From: Dolomitihabitans soli
GTDB taxonomy: Bacteria; Actinomycetota; Actinomycetes; Streptosporangiales; Streptosporangiaceae
Length of the DNA: 64,000 nt
NCBI RefSeq assembly: GCF_022213955.1
Contig: NZ_JAKNTW010000001.1
Location: 186,001 to 250,000, forward strand
Direction of reading: 5' to 3'
Within the stretch, counting starts at the first letter, position 1. Every line of letters starts with the position of its first letter. Made by a program: the position numbers and the translations under genes. A model generated the notes under the pieces. It did no database searches and had not been told where the DNA came from. It was given only the letters and a program-made list of their open reading frames with translations. Shown here one piece after another: positions 51,972 through 61,415 of this stretch.

Positions 51972-53453
51972 ATGACTGTGACCCAGGAGAGCGCCCGCAC
52001 CTACGAGGTCCGCACGTACGGGTGCCAGATGAACGTGCACGACTCCGAACGGCTGTCCGGCCTGCTCGAAGACGCCGGATATGTCAGGCCGGGCGACGGC
52101 GAGGCCCCCGACGTGGTCGTGTTCAACACCTGCGCCGTGCGGGAGAACGCGGACAACCGCCTCTACGGCAACCTCGGGCATCTGCGCCCGGCCAAGATGA
52201 GCAACCCGCGCATGCAGATCGCGGTGGGCGGCTGCCTGGCCCAGAAGGACCAGGGCGAGATCGTCCGCAAGGCGCCCTGGGTCGACGTGGTGTTCGGCAC
52301 CCACAACATCGGCTCGCTGCCGGTGCTGCTCGAACGGGCCAGGATCCAGGGCGAGGCGCAGGTCGAGCTCAAGGAGTCGCTGGAGGTCTTCCCGAGCACG
52401 CTGCCGACCAAGCGCGAGTCCGCCTACGCCGCGTGGGTGTCGATCTCGGTCGGCTGCAACAACACCTGCACCTTCTGCATCGTGCCCGCGCTGCGCGGCA
52501 AGGAGAAGGACCGGCGTCCCGGCGACGTCCTCAACGAGGTCCGCACCCTCGTCGACCAGGGCGTGCTGGAGATCACCCTGCTGGGGCAGAACGTCAACAC
52601 CTACGGCGTCGAGTTCGGCGACAAGCTGGCCTTCGGCAAACTGCTGCGCTCCTGCGGCTCGGTCGACGGCCTGGAACGGGTCAGGTTCACCTCGCCGCAT
52701 CCGGCCGCGTTCACCGACGACGTGATCGCCGCCATGGCCGAGACGCCCAACGTCATGCACCAGCTCCACATGCCCCTGCAGTCGGGCTCCGACCGCGTGC
52801 TGAAGGCCATGCGCCGGTCCTACCGCGCCGACCGCTACCTCGGCATCATCGAGCGGGTCCGCGCCGCCATGCCCGACGCCGCGATCTCCACCGACATCAT
52901 CGTGGGCTTCCCCGGCGAGACCGAGGAAGACTTCCAGGGCACGCTCGACGTGGTCCGGCGGTCGCGCTTCGCCAACGCCTTCACCTTCCAGTACTCCATC
53001 CGCCCCGGCACCCCCGCCGCGACCATGGCGGACCAGGTGCCGAAGGAGGTCGTCCAGGAGCGTTACGAGCGGCTCGTCGCGCTGCAGGAGGAGATCTCCT
53101 GGGCGGAGAACAAGAAGCAGGTCGGCAGGGTGCTGGAGGTGCTGGTCGCCGAGGGGGAGGGGCGCAAGGACGACGCCACCCGCCGGCTGTCCGGCCGTGC
53201 CCCCGACAACCGGCTCGTCCACTTCGCCCCGGGCGACGAGATCCCGAGGCCGGGCGACACGGTGCGCACCGAGGTCACCTACGCGGCCCCGCACCACCTG
53301 GTCGCCGACGGCCCGCCGCACGCCCTGCGCCGGACCCGCGCCGGCGACGCCTGGGCCGCCCGTCAGGCCGCTCCCGCCTCTTCGGGAGTGCTCCTCGGCA
53401 TGCCCACGATCGGCCGCCCGCCCGCCATCCCCGCCGGTCCCGCCTGCGGCTGA
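51972..53453 (+). CDS. miaB: tRNA-2-methylthio-N6-dimethylallyladenosine synthase
   Basis: A 493-residue radical-SAM methylthiotransferase that adds a methylthio group to i6A37 of tRNA. N-terminal cluster cysteines lie in [24 protein letters not shown] and VGGCLAQKD. The radical-SAM motif CNNTCTFC is at Cys162/166/169, and a TRAM domain spans about 375-445. The C-terminal 45 residues are a Pro/Ala-rich tail beyond the usual end. The ATG at 51972 follows GGGAGGG. Its substrate is made by MiaA, encoded 7 kb downstream. Confidence 0.96.
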   Translation: MTVTQESARTYEVRTYGCQMNVHDSERLSGLLEDAGYVRPGDGEAPDVVVFNTCAVRENADNRLYGNLGHLRPAKMSNPRMQIAVGGCLAQKDQGEIVRKAPWVDVVFGTHNIGSLPVLLERARIQGEAQVELKESLEVFPSTLPTKRESAYAAWVSISVGCNNTCTFCIVPALRGKEKDRRPGDVLNEVRTLVDQGVLEITLLGQNVNTYGVEFGDKLAFGKLLRSCGSVDGLERVRFTSPHPAAFTDDVIAAMAETPNVMHQLHMPLQSGSDRVLKAMRRSYRADRYLGIIERVRAAMPDAAISTDIIVGFPGETEEDFQGTLDVVRRSRFANAFTFQYSIRPGTPAATMADQVPKEVVQERYERLVALQEEISWAENKKQVGRVLEVLVAEGEGRKDDATRRLSGRAPDNRLVHFAPGDEIPRPGDTVRTEVTYAAPHHLVADGPPHALRRTRAGDAWAARQAAPASSGVLLGMPTIGRPPAIPAGPACG

Positions 53454-53463
53454 CCCGGCGCGC

Positions 53464-54030
53464 TCACCGGGGGGGCCAGCGTTTGAGCAGTTCGTAGCAG
53501 TAGGCGCGGCGCGGGTTGTCGAAGGTCGCGCAGGGGTCGGGACGGGGGTTCCGTGGTTCCGGCCTAGGCTCCGGTCTTGGTACGGGCCGGGGCATCGGCT
53601 GGGGTTCGGGCCGGGGTTCGGGGCGTTTGACGGGCGCCGGTGGCCGAGCCTTCTCCGGCTGCGGGGCGGCGGGACGCGGCGGCCTCGGCGCCTGGCGTCT
53701 GCCCTTCGGGTGGCCGTCGCGGTTCTCCCGGGGGCTGGAGATCCTTTTCGGGTGACCGGCGGAGGGGACGCGAGCGGACGGGGTGCGCACGCCCGAGCTG
53801 GGCAGTTCGACGATGGGAGCCGAAAGCTCGGCCGGGGCCCCGGAATCGCTCGCGGGCAGGGCCGGACGGGGCTGTGGCGCGATTCCCGGTGGATTGCCCG
53901 GTGGCAGGTCGGGAGTGGCGGAAATGGCCAGCACGACGCCGATGCCGGCCGTACCGAGGACGGCGAGGACGCCTCCCAGGGCCAGTAGTGGTCGCCGATG
54001 ACGTGGAGAATCCGGTGGAATAGACGACAA
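53464..54030 (-). CDS. Proline-rich single-pass membrane protein, unknown function
   Basis: A protein of about 188 residues. A short basic N-terminus and one transmembrane helix (RPLLALGGVLAVLGTAGIGVVL, cited in part as LLALGGVLAVLGTAG) are followed by a long Pro/Arg-rich extracytoplasmic stalk with PEPRPEPQP-type repeats. A small terminal module has two Cys (DPCATF ... RAYCYELLKRW). The start is uncertain: TTG at 54030 has AGGA upstream, but the frame is open to an ATG at 54117. Stalk plus short Cys module suggests a cell-wall-spanning protein. It is convergent with miaB. Confidence 0.65.
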   Translation of the reverse strand: MSSIPPDSPRHRRPLLALGGVLAVLGTAGIGVVLAISATPDLPPGNPPGIAPQPRPALPASDSGAPAELSAPIVELPSSGVRTPSARVPSAGHPKRISSPRENRDGHPKGRRQAPRPPRPAAPQPEKARPPAPVKRPEPRPEPQPMPRPVPRPEPRPEPRNPRPDPCATFDNPRRAYCYELLKRWPPR

Positions 54031-54336
54031 GTCGTGATTCCTTTGTGATCGGTGTGCGTCGATTTCGTTACTGCGGCCAGTGTGGTCCAGCACCCGCGGA
54101 AGCCGTGGTGGTTTCACCCCGACGACAGCAAGTTGTCACGCATGCCGGGGCACGTCCGATCTTCGACGGGCCGATCCGATGGGTCCGCACACGTCGAATG
54201 GCCCGCCGGGGAGCCGGCCGAAGTGGCGCTCCCTGGATTTCCGGCACGGTTTCCGAGCAGTGACGGAGATCGGCGTTCACCCTGGTGGCCGGTGGGGCAC
54301 GACCCGTTCACCGGAGAGCCGGGATAGCGTGGCGGA
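54031..54336. other. 306-bp divergent intergenic region
   Basis: Lies between the proline-rich membrane protein and the LigB-like gene. Apart from a -10-like TAGCGT at 54325-54330 before the latter, I see no repeat, hairpin or gene here. Confidence 0.5.
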
Positions 54337-55074
54337 GTGATCGTCGCTGCCGCCGTGTGCCCGCATCCTCCGCTGATCGTGCCCGAGCTGGCGGGATCGG
54401 CCGCGCCCGAGCTCGACGAGCTGAGGTCGGCGTGCGCGGCGGCCGTGCGCGGGCTGAAGGGCGCCGGGACCCTGGTCGTGGTGGGCGGCGCGCCCCCTTC
54501 GCGTGACGACGGTCCCTGCTGGGCGTATCCCGGTGACGCGGCCGGGTCGCTCGCCCCCTGGGGCGCCGACGTCCGGGTGGGCGAGGGCGAGCCGGTGCTG
54601 CCCCTGTCGCTCACCGTGGCGCGGTGGCTGATCGACAGCGCGGGCGCCGGGCCGGCCGCGGGTTACCACGCGGTCGCCTTCGACGCCGCCCCCGACGCGT
54701 GCGCGGAGCTGGGAGGACGGCTCGCCGCGTCCGCCGGACGGGTCGCCCTGCTGGTCATGGGCGACGGTTCGGCCTGCCTGACCGAGAAGTCACCCGGCTA
54801 CCTGGACCCGCGCGCCCAGCCGTACGACCAGGACGTCGCCGGCGCGCTGGAGCGTGCCGACCTCGCCAGGCTGGCGGGGCTGGACCCGGAGGAGGCCGCT
54901 GAGCTGTGGTTCGGCGGCAGGGCTGCGTTCCAGGTGCTCGCCGCCGCGGCGCGGGGGAGCCGGTTCGGGGAACGAAGGCTCAGCTACGCCGCGCCGTACG
55001 GCGTGGGCTACTTCGTGGCGTCCTGGACGCGCCGGGCGGACCCGGATGACGTTTCCGCCGGTGAGGGAGAATAA
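54337..55074 (+). CDS. Class III extradiol dioxygenase-like (LigB superfamily) protein
   Basis: A 245-residue protein with the LigB-like fold hallmarks: VAAAVCPHPPLIVPEL at the N-terminus (His-Pro-Pro), a central VVVGGAPPSRDD, and VALLVMGDGSACLTEKSPGY. In true dioxygenases two His and a Glu bind iron; here only the first His is obvious, so activity is doubtful. It is conserved in actinomycetes near miaB/miaA. The GTG at 54337 lies 7 nt after TAGCGT, suggesting leaderless expression. Confidence 0.75.
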   Translation: MIVAAAVCPHPPLIVPELAGSAAPELDELRSACAAAVRGLKGAGTLVVVGGAPPSRDDGPCWAYPGDAAGSLAPWGADVRVGEGEPVLPLSLTVARWLIDSAGAGPAAGYHAVAFDAAPDACAELGGRLAASAGRVALLVMGDGSACLTEKSPGYLDPRAQPYDQDVAGALERADLARLAGLDPEEAAELWFGGRAAFQVLAAAARGSRFGERRLSYAAPYGVGYFVASWTRRADPDDVSAGEGE

Positions 55075-55083
55075 TGTCTGATC

Positions 55084-56484
<1,401 letters not shown>

Positions 56485-56640
56485 CCCGGCCCCGCACACC
56501 TGTACGGCGGAGCCACCCCGGCGCCCCCGCCGCCGTCGCCCGCGGTCCGCGGGGTGGACGCCACGCGGGCGCGGCCGGCCGGGCGCCGCGACGCCTCGAC
56601 CGCCGGCCGTCCCCGCTGGTTCGACACCCGGCCTCACACC

Positions 56641-56810
56641 GGTCGCACGCCCGGACCCGCCCTGCGGGGTCACCGTTCACGCCCGGACCCGTCTCGCGCG
56701 ATCACCCATGCCTGGACCCGCCCTGCGGAGTCACCGCTTACGCCTGGACCCGCGCTGCGGGTCACCGCTTACGCCCGGACCCGTCTCGCGGGGTCACCGC
56801 TTGCGGGCGA
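56641..56810. repeat. About 31-bp tandem repeat array reaching into the O-methyltransferase 3' end
   Basis: About five imperfect units of consensus GTCACCGCTTACGCCYGGAC followed by CCGYSYYGCGG run from about 56641 to 56806. The last GTCACCGCTTGCGGGC overlaps the final codons and stop of the methyltransferase gene (LARKR-stop). The array seems to have grown from the gene end outward into the lpdA-methyltransferase gap. The rest of that gap (56485-56640) shows nothing. Confidence 0.85.
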
Positions 56811-57441
56811 GGGTGACGCCGTCGCGCACGGGGAGCATCACCGAGTCGACACGGTCGTCGTTGACCACGGCCGCGTTCAGCTGACGCATGGCCACATCGG
56901 GAGCCTCGTCGAACGTGAGGTCGAGCACCCGTCCCTCGCGCAGCACGTTGTCGAGGACGATCAGGCCGCCGGGCCGGAGCCGGGGGACCAGCTCCTCGTA
57001 GTAGACGAGGTAGTTGACCTTGTCCGCGTCGATGAAGGCGAAGTCGATGACCGGGTCGGCGGGGAGCGCCCGGAGGGTCTCGGCGGCCGGGGCGATGCGC
57101 AGGTCGATCCGGTCGGTGAGATCGGCGCGGTCCCAGTAGCGGCGGGCGACGGAGGTCCATTCCTCGCTCACGTCGCAGGCGATGAGGCGGCCGTCCGCAG
57201 GGAGCCCTCTGGCGATGCAGATCGCGGAGTAGCCGGTGAAGACGCCGACCTCGACCGCCTGGCGTGCGCCGACCAGCTGGACCAGCATGGTGAGGAAGGC
57301 GCCCTCGTCCTGGGAGATCTGCATGGGCGCCTGGTCGGGGAGGGCCTTGCGGGTCTCGGCGGCGAGGTCACGCAGCACCTCGTCGGCGGGTGTGCAGTTG
57401 TCGAGCAGGTAGTCGCTCACCTGGGGGTGGATGATGTCCAT
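56794..57441 (-). CDS. SAM-dependent O-methyltransferase (CCoAOMT/COMT-like)
   Basis: A 215-residue class I methyltransferase. VEVGVFTGYSAICIARGL is motif I, LIACDVSEEW binds SAM, and FIDADKVNYLVYYEELVPRL holds the metal-binding acidic pair typical of catechol/caffeoyl-CoA O-methyltransferases, with LIVLDNVL following. The acceptor is unknown. I use the ATG at 57441 (MDIIHPQVSDYL) with GGAG upstream. The final residues KR-stop lie in the tandem repeat array. It is convergent with lpdA. The 297 bp upstream to the DUF1992 gene show nothing notable. Confidence 0.9.
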   Translation of the reverse strand: MDIIHPQVSDYLLDNCTPADEVLRDLAAETRKALPDQAPMQISQDEGAFLTMLVQLVGARQAVEVGVFTGYSAICIARGLPADGRLIACDVSEEWTSVARRYWDRADLTDRIDLRIAPAAETLRALPADPVIDFAFIDADKVNYLVYYEELVPRLRPGGLIVLDNVLREGRVLDLTFDEAPDVAMRQLNAAVVNDDRVDSVMLPVRDGVTLARKR

Positions 57442-57738
57442 GAAGCTCCGTTCGCAGCGGCAGGGCCCACCGGACGAGGTGCCCCTGACGCCATTCTGCG
57501 CCATCTCCGGCTCGGCTCGCGGCAGGCTCGTGCGACCGAGTACGACCGAGTACGGCCGGCGCGGCGATCACTTCCAGGACAGGGCCACCGGATGATCCGC
57601 CGGCCGTCGGGAGGCGCGAGATGATCGGTGAGTACGATGTGCCGTAACCGGCCGAACGAGGTGCCGAGGCGCGTCGCGTGATCCCCCGCGCCGGTCACTC
57701 CTGAGCCGGAGACACTTCCGGACAGCGGAGGACGGCCC

Positions 57739-58143
57739 ATGACAGAGCGCAAACCACCCGGCGTCAGCTTCGAGTCGTTCGTCGACGCGCAGATCCGCGA
57801 GGCGATGGAACGCGGCGCGTTCGACGATCTGCCGGGCGCGGGCAAGCCCATCCCCGGCGCGGGCAAGCCGTACGACGAGCTGTGGTGGGTCAAGCAGAAG
57901 CTGCGGGAGGAGAACCTGTCCTTCCCCCTGCCCCGGACGCTCGCCCTGCGCAAGGAGGCGGAGGAGGCGCTCGTCGCGGCGGCGCGGGCGCGCTCCGAGG
58001 GTGAGGTGCGGCAGATCGTGGCGGACATCAACGAGAAGATCGTCGAGGCGATCCGGAAGGCCGCCTCGGGGCCCCCGCTCAACCTGATGCCCTTCGACGT
58101 GGACGACGTCGTGCGGCGGTGGCGCGAAGGCCGGGAGCCCTGA
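57739..58143 (+). CDS. DUF1992 protein (DnaJ-homologue subfamily C member 28-like)
   Basis: A 134-residue protein spanning the DUF1992 domain: FVDAQIREAMERGAFDDLPG, the AGKPIPG-type turn (here duplicated as GAGKPIPGAGKPY), WWVKQKLREEN and EIVEAIRKA. The first third is the usual family core. Function unknown; eukaryotic relatives are J-proteins, but this form has no J domain. Start ATG at 57739. Confidence 0.9.
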   Translation: MTERKPPGVSFESFVDAQIREAMERGAFDDLPGAGKPIPGAGKPYDELWWVKQKLREENLSFPLPRTLALRKEAEEALVAAARARSEGEVRQIVADINEKIVEAIRKAASGPPLNLMPFDVDDVVRRWREGREP

Positions 58144-58308
58144 CCGGGCAGCACGCGCGGCGCCCGTAGACGGTGGCCGTCTCGTCGCGGTCGGGGCGTC
58201 CGGAAATGAGCATGCCCCCGACCCGGGGTCGAACACACCATCCCAAAGCAGGATCTACGGTGGCGGTAGGCACCGAGGACGACTGGTTCGCGAGGGGACA
58301 CGGGTGGC

Positions 58309-58839
58309 ATGGTGAGAACGGTGGCCTTCGGCGGCGTGCCGTCGCCGGTGGGGCGGGTGCTGGTGGCCGTCACCGAGGACGGGCTGGCGGCCCTCCATTT
58401 CAGTGACACGCCCGGATGGCGCGAGCGGATCAGGGAGCGGCTCGGGCTGGCCGAGGCCCAGGACCCCGATCGCACCGCCGGGGTCATGGCCGAGCTGGCC
58501 GCCTACTTCGACGGCGGGCTGAAGGCGTTCGAGGCGCCGCTCGACTGGCGGCTGGTGTCGAAGGTCCAGCGCAAGGTGCTGGGAACCCTGTACGAGCGCG
58601 TGCCGTACGGCAGGGCGGTGACGTACGGGGAGCTGGCCGAGCTGAGCGGTACGGGTGTTCCCGCGCGGGCGATCGGATCGATCATGGGATCCAACCCGAT
58701 ACCGATCGTGGTTCCGTGTCACCGGGTGGTGGCGGGCAGCGGGCTGGGCGGGTTCAGCGGTGGCGCCGGGGTGGAGTCGAAGCGGTGGCTGCTGACCCTG
58801 GAGGGATATCTGCAGCCGGCGCTCGACTGGGAGATGTGA
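58309..58839 (+). CDS. ogt: Methylated-DNA-[protein]-cysteine S-methyltransferase
   Basis: A 176-residue suicide repair protein that removes alkyl groups from O6-alkylguanine. The acceptor Cys137 lies in IVVPCHRVV, preceded by the helix-turn-helix RAVTYGELAELSG and GSNPIPIV, and followed by GLGGFSGG. The N-terminal ribonuclease-like lobe is present, giving the normal length. Start ATG at 58309. It lies 33 bp upstream of miaA. Confidence 0.94.
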   Translation: MVRTVAFGGVPSPVGRVLVAVTEDGLAALHFSDTPGWRERIRERLGLAEAQDPDRTAGVMAELAAYFDGGLKAFEAPLDWRLVSKVQRKVLGTLYERVPYGRAVTYGELAELSGTGVPARAIGSIMGSNPIPIVVPCHRVVAGSGLGGFSGGAGVESKRWLLTLEGYLQPALDWEM

Positions 58840-58872
58840 GGCGTCCTCCAGGTTGTTGACAGACTTGGTCAG

Positions 58873-59817
58873 GTGGGAAAGCAACCAGTCATCGCCGTAG
58901 TGGGTCCGACCGCGGCCGGAAAGTCCGACCTGGCCGTGGACCTGGCCCTCCGGCTCGGGGGCGACGTGCTCAACGCCGACTCCATGCAGCTGTACCGGGG
59001 GATGGACGTCGGAACCGCCAAACTCACCGTGCCGGAGATGCGCGGGGTGACCCATCATCTTCTGGGCATCTGGGACGTGACCGAGACGGCCAGCGCCGCC
59101 GAATACCAGCGGATGGCGCGTTCCCTGCTCGATCGGCTCCTCGCCGAGGACACCGTGCCGATCCTGGTCGGCGGGTCGGGGCTGTACGTCCGGGCCGCGC
59201 TCGACGACCTGGAGTTCCCCGGCACCGACGCGGCGATCCGCACCCGCCTGGAGGAGGAGCTGGCCGGATCCGGGCCCGGACCGCTGCACGGGCGGCTGGC
59301 CGGGCTCGACCCGGTCGCCGCCGCCGCGATCCTGCCCAGCAACGGCCGCCGCATCGTGCGCGCCCTGGAGGTGATCGAGCTGTCCGGGCGTCCCTTCTCC
59401 GCGACGATGCCCTCCTACGACGCGGTCTACGACAGTGTCCAGCTCGGCGTCCAGGTCCCCCGCCCGGTGCTGGACGAGCGCATCGCGCTGCGGGTGGAGC
59501 GCATGTGGGAGGCCGGGCTGGTCGAGGAGGTCCGCGCGCTGACCGCCCGGGGTCTCCCGCGGGGCCGTACGGCCAGCCGCGCGCTCGGGTACGCCCAGGT
59601 GCTGCGGCACCTGTCGGGAGAGTGGAGCGAGGCGGAGGCCAAGGCGGAGACCATCCGCGCCACCAGGCGGTTCGCTCGCCGCCAGGAGTCGTGGTTCCGC
59701 CGTGATCCACGGGTCCACTGGCTTCCCCAGGATGCCCCGGATCTTCTTGACCGGGCGCTCGATAAGCTAGTCGAATGCGGTTTCTCAAGGGGCACGGCAC
59801 CGAGAACGACTTCGTGA
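58873..59817 (+). CDS. miaA: tRNA dimethylallyltransferase
   Basis: A 314-residue P-loop enzyme that prenylates A37 of UNN-decoding tRNAs. The P-loop GPTAAGKS (about residues 11-18), NADSMQLYRGMDVGTAK, GGSGLYVRA and ILPSNGRRIVRALEV are diagnostic. It provides the i6A substrate for MiaB. The start is GTG at 58873. Its 3' end overlaps dapF by 43 bp, an arrangement common in actinomycetes. Confidence 0.96.
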   Translation: MGKQPVIAVVGPTAAGKSDLAVDLALRLGGDVLNADSMQLYRGMDVGTAKLTVPEMRGVTHHLLGIWDVTETASAAEYQRMARSLLDRLLAEDTVPILVGGSGLYVRAALDDLEFPGTDAAIRTRLEEELAGSGPGPLHGRLAGLDPVAAAAILPSNGRRIVRALEVIELSGRPFSATMPSYDAVYDSVQLGVQVPRPVLDERIALRVERMWEAGLVEEVRALTARGLPRGRTASRALGYAQVLRHLSGEWSEAEAKAETIRATRRFARRQESWFRRDPRVHWLPQDAPDLLDRALDKLVECGFSRGTAPRTTS

Positions 59818-60584
59818 TCCTCCCCGATCCGGACAACGAGCTGGAGGTGTCCGCCGCGCTGGTGGCCACCGTCTGTGACAGGCGCACGGGGCTGGGCGCC
59901 GACGGCGTGCTGCACGTGGTGCGCACCAAGCTGGCTCCCGAGGTGGCCGCGCTGGCGGGGGAGGCGGAGTGGTTCATGGACTACCGCAACGCCGACGGCA
60001 GCATGGCCGAGATGTGCGGCAACGGGGCGCGTGTCTTCGCCCGCTACCTGGTCGACGCCGGTCTGGCCGCGCCGGGCGAGCTGCCGGTGGCGACCCGTGG
60101 CGGCGTCAAGCGGGTGCGGCTGGAGCGGGAGGGCGACGTCTCGGTCGAGATGGGCCCGCCGACGCTGCTCGGCGAGAGCCGTACGAGCGTGGCCGGGCAC
60201 GACTACACCGGGCTGTGCGTCGACATGGGCAACCCGCATCTGGCCTGCCTGATCGGCGAGCCGGTCGCCCAGCTCGACCTGACCCACCAGCCGGGGTTCG
60301 ACACGTCCGACTTCCCGGCGGGGGTCAACATCGAGCTGATCAACGTGGTGGGGCCGAGACGCGTGGTGATGCGCGTGTTCGAGCGCGGCTCGGGGGAGAC
60401 CCGCTCGTGCGGCACGGGGGCGGTCGCGTCGGTCGTCGCGGCGGCGCACCTGGCCGGGGAGAGCCTGGGCACCTGGACCGTGGAGGTCCTCGGCGGCACC
60501 CTCACGGTCACCCTCGAGAAGGACACGACCTATCTGGCCGGACCGGCGGTGCTGGTCGCCTCGGGAGAGTTCCTGCTGCCCTGA
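59775..60584 (+). CDS. dapF: Diaminopimelate epimerase
   Basis: A 269-residue PLP-independent epimerase converting LL- to meso-diaminopimelate for peptidoglycan and lysine. The two catalytic cysteines are Cys81 in EMCGNGAR and Cys212 in RSCGTGA. KGHGTENDFVI opens the protein. It starts inside the miaA coding region, so translation may be coupled. Confidence 0.97.
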   Translation: MRFLKGHGTENDFVILPDPDNELEVSAALVATVCDRRTGLGADGVLHVVRTKLAPEVAALAGEAEWFMDYRNADGSMAEMCGNGARVFARYLVDAGLAAPGELPVATRGGVKRVRLEREGDVSVEMGPPTLLGESRTSVAGHDYTGLCVDMGNPHLACLIGEPVAQLDLTHQPGFDTSDFPAGVNIELINVVGPRRVVMRVFERGSGETRSCGTGAVASVVAAAHLAGESLGTWTVEVLGGTLTVTLEKDTTYLAGPAVLVASGEFLLP

Positions 60585-60623
60585 GACTTGCAGAATCTTG
60601 TTCTGTCGGGCGATGCTGGGATC

Positions 60624-61373
60624 ATGGCTGACCCACTTGAGACGGCGCTGGCCGTCAAGGAACCGATCAGCGCCCTCGGCGGCGGTTTCATGATCTCCCG
60701 CGAGGTCAAGGCGCTGTGCGAACAGACCGGGCTGGCCCCGCGCGCGATGTACTTCCGCGGTCGCTGCGGCGTGCTCGGCGAGGTCGACGCGGACGTCGTC
60801 CTGGCCGCCACCTACTTCTTCCCCGCCCAGCACGTGCGTGAGAGCTGGGAGGGCGGCAGGGCGCTGCCCGCCGACAAGGCGGCCGATCTCTACGCGGGCG
60901 CCTGCCACGACTGGGGACGACGCAGGCTGGCCGGGTTCGCCGCGGCGGGCAGGGCGGCCGAACTGCTGGAGCCCGTGGTCAGCGGGGCCGACGTGCTCGG
61001 TGCGCCGCTGTTCGCCGGGTGGCGCGCGCTGCCGCTGCCGGACGACGCGCCCGCCCGGCTGGCGCATCTGCTGCACGTCGCCAGGGAACTGCGCGGCGGG
61101 CTGCACGGGCTGGCCGTACGGGCCTGCGGGCTCGCTCCGCTGGAGGCGACGCTCGCCGAGACGGGAAGCGGCGGCCCGGTCGGAACCGGCGTCGCCGCGG
61201 CCCGTTTCCTGGCCTGGCCAGAGCCGTACACCGAGCCGCCCGCGGCGGTGGCGGAGCGCCGCGCCCGGGCGGAGCGGCTCACCGACGAGCTCGTCGCACC
61301 GGCGTTCGCGGCCCTGACGGCCGAGCAGTCCGACGAGCTGATCGAGTTGCTCGGGCGGGCGCGCGGCGGCTGA
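60624..61373 (+). CDS. SCO6745-type conserved protein
   Basis: A 249-residue, mostly alpha-helical protein resembling the actinomycete SCO6745 family: MISREVKALCEQTGLAPRAMYF at the N-terminal third, FPAQHVRESW and LRGGLHGLAVRACGL. Function unknown. I use the ATG at 60624 (MADPLETAL), 6 nt after GATGCT; an ATG at 60588 is also in frame but lies 3 bp from dapF and lacks family sequence. It is probably independent of dapF. Confidence 0.82.
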   Translation: MADPLETALAVKEPISALGGGFMISREVKALCEQTGLAPRAMYFRGRCGVLGEVDADVVLAATYFFPAQHVRESWEGGRALPADKAADLYAGACHDWGRRRLAGFAAAGRAAELLEPVVSGADVLGAPLFAGWRALPLPDDAPARLAHLLHVARELRGGLHGLAVRACGLAPLEATLAETGSGGPVGTGVAAARFLAWPEPYTEPPAAVAERRARAERLTDELVAPAFAALTAEQSDELIELLGRARGG

Positions 61374-61415
61374 AGCGTTTGGGGGAGGCCCGCCGACCTG
61401 GCAGACTGGCTGCCC

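Noticed and set aside
56641..56810. Possible CRISPR array or repeat-coded protein
   Set aside because: Head-to-tail units without unique spacers, imperfect, and arising from a gene end.
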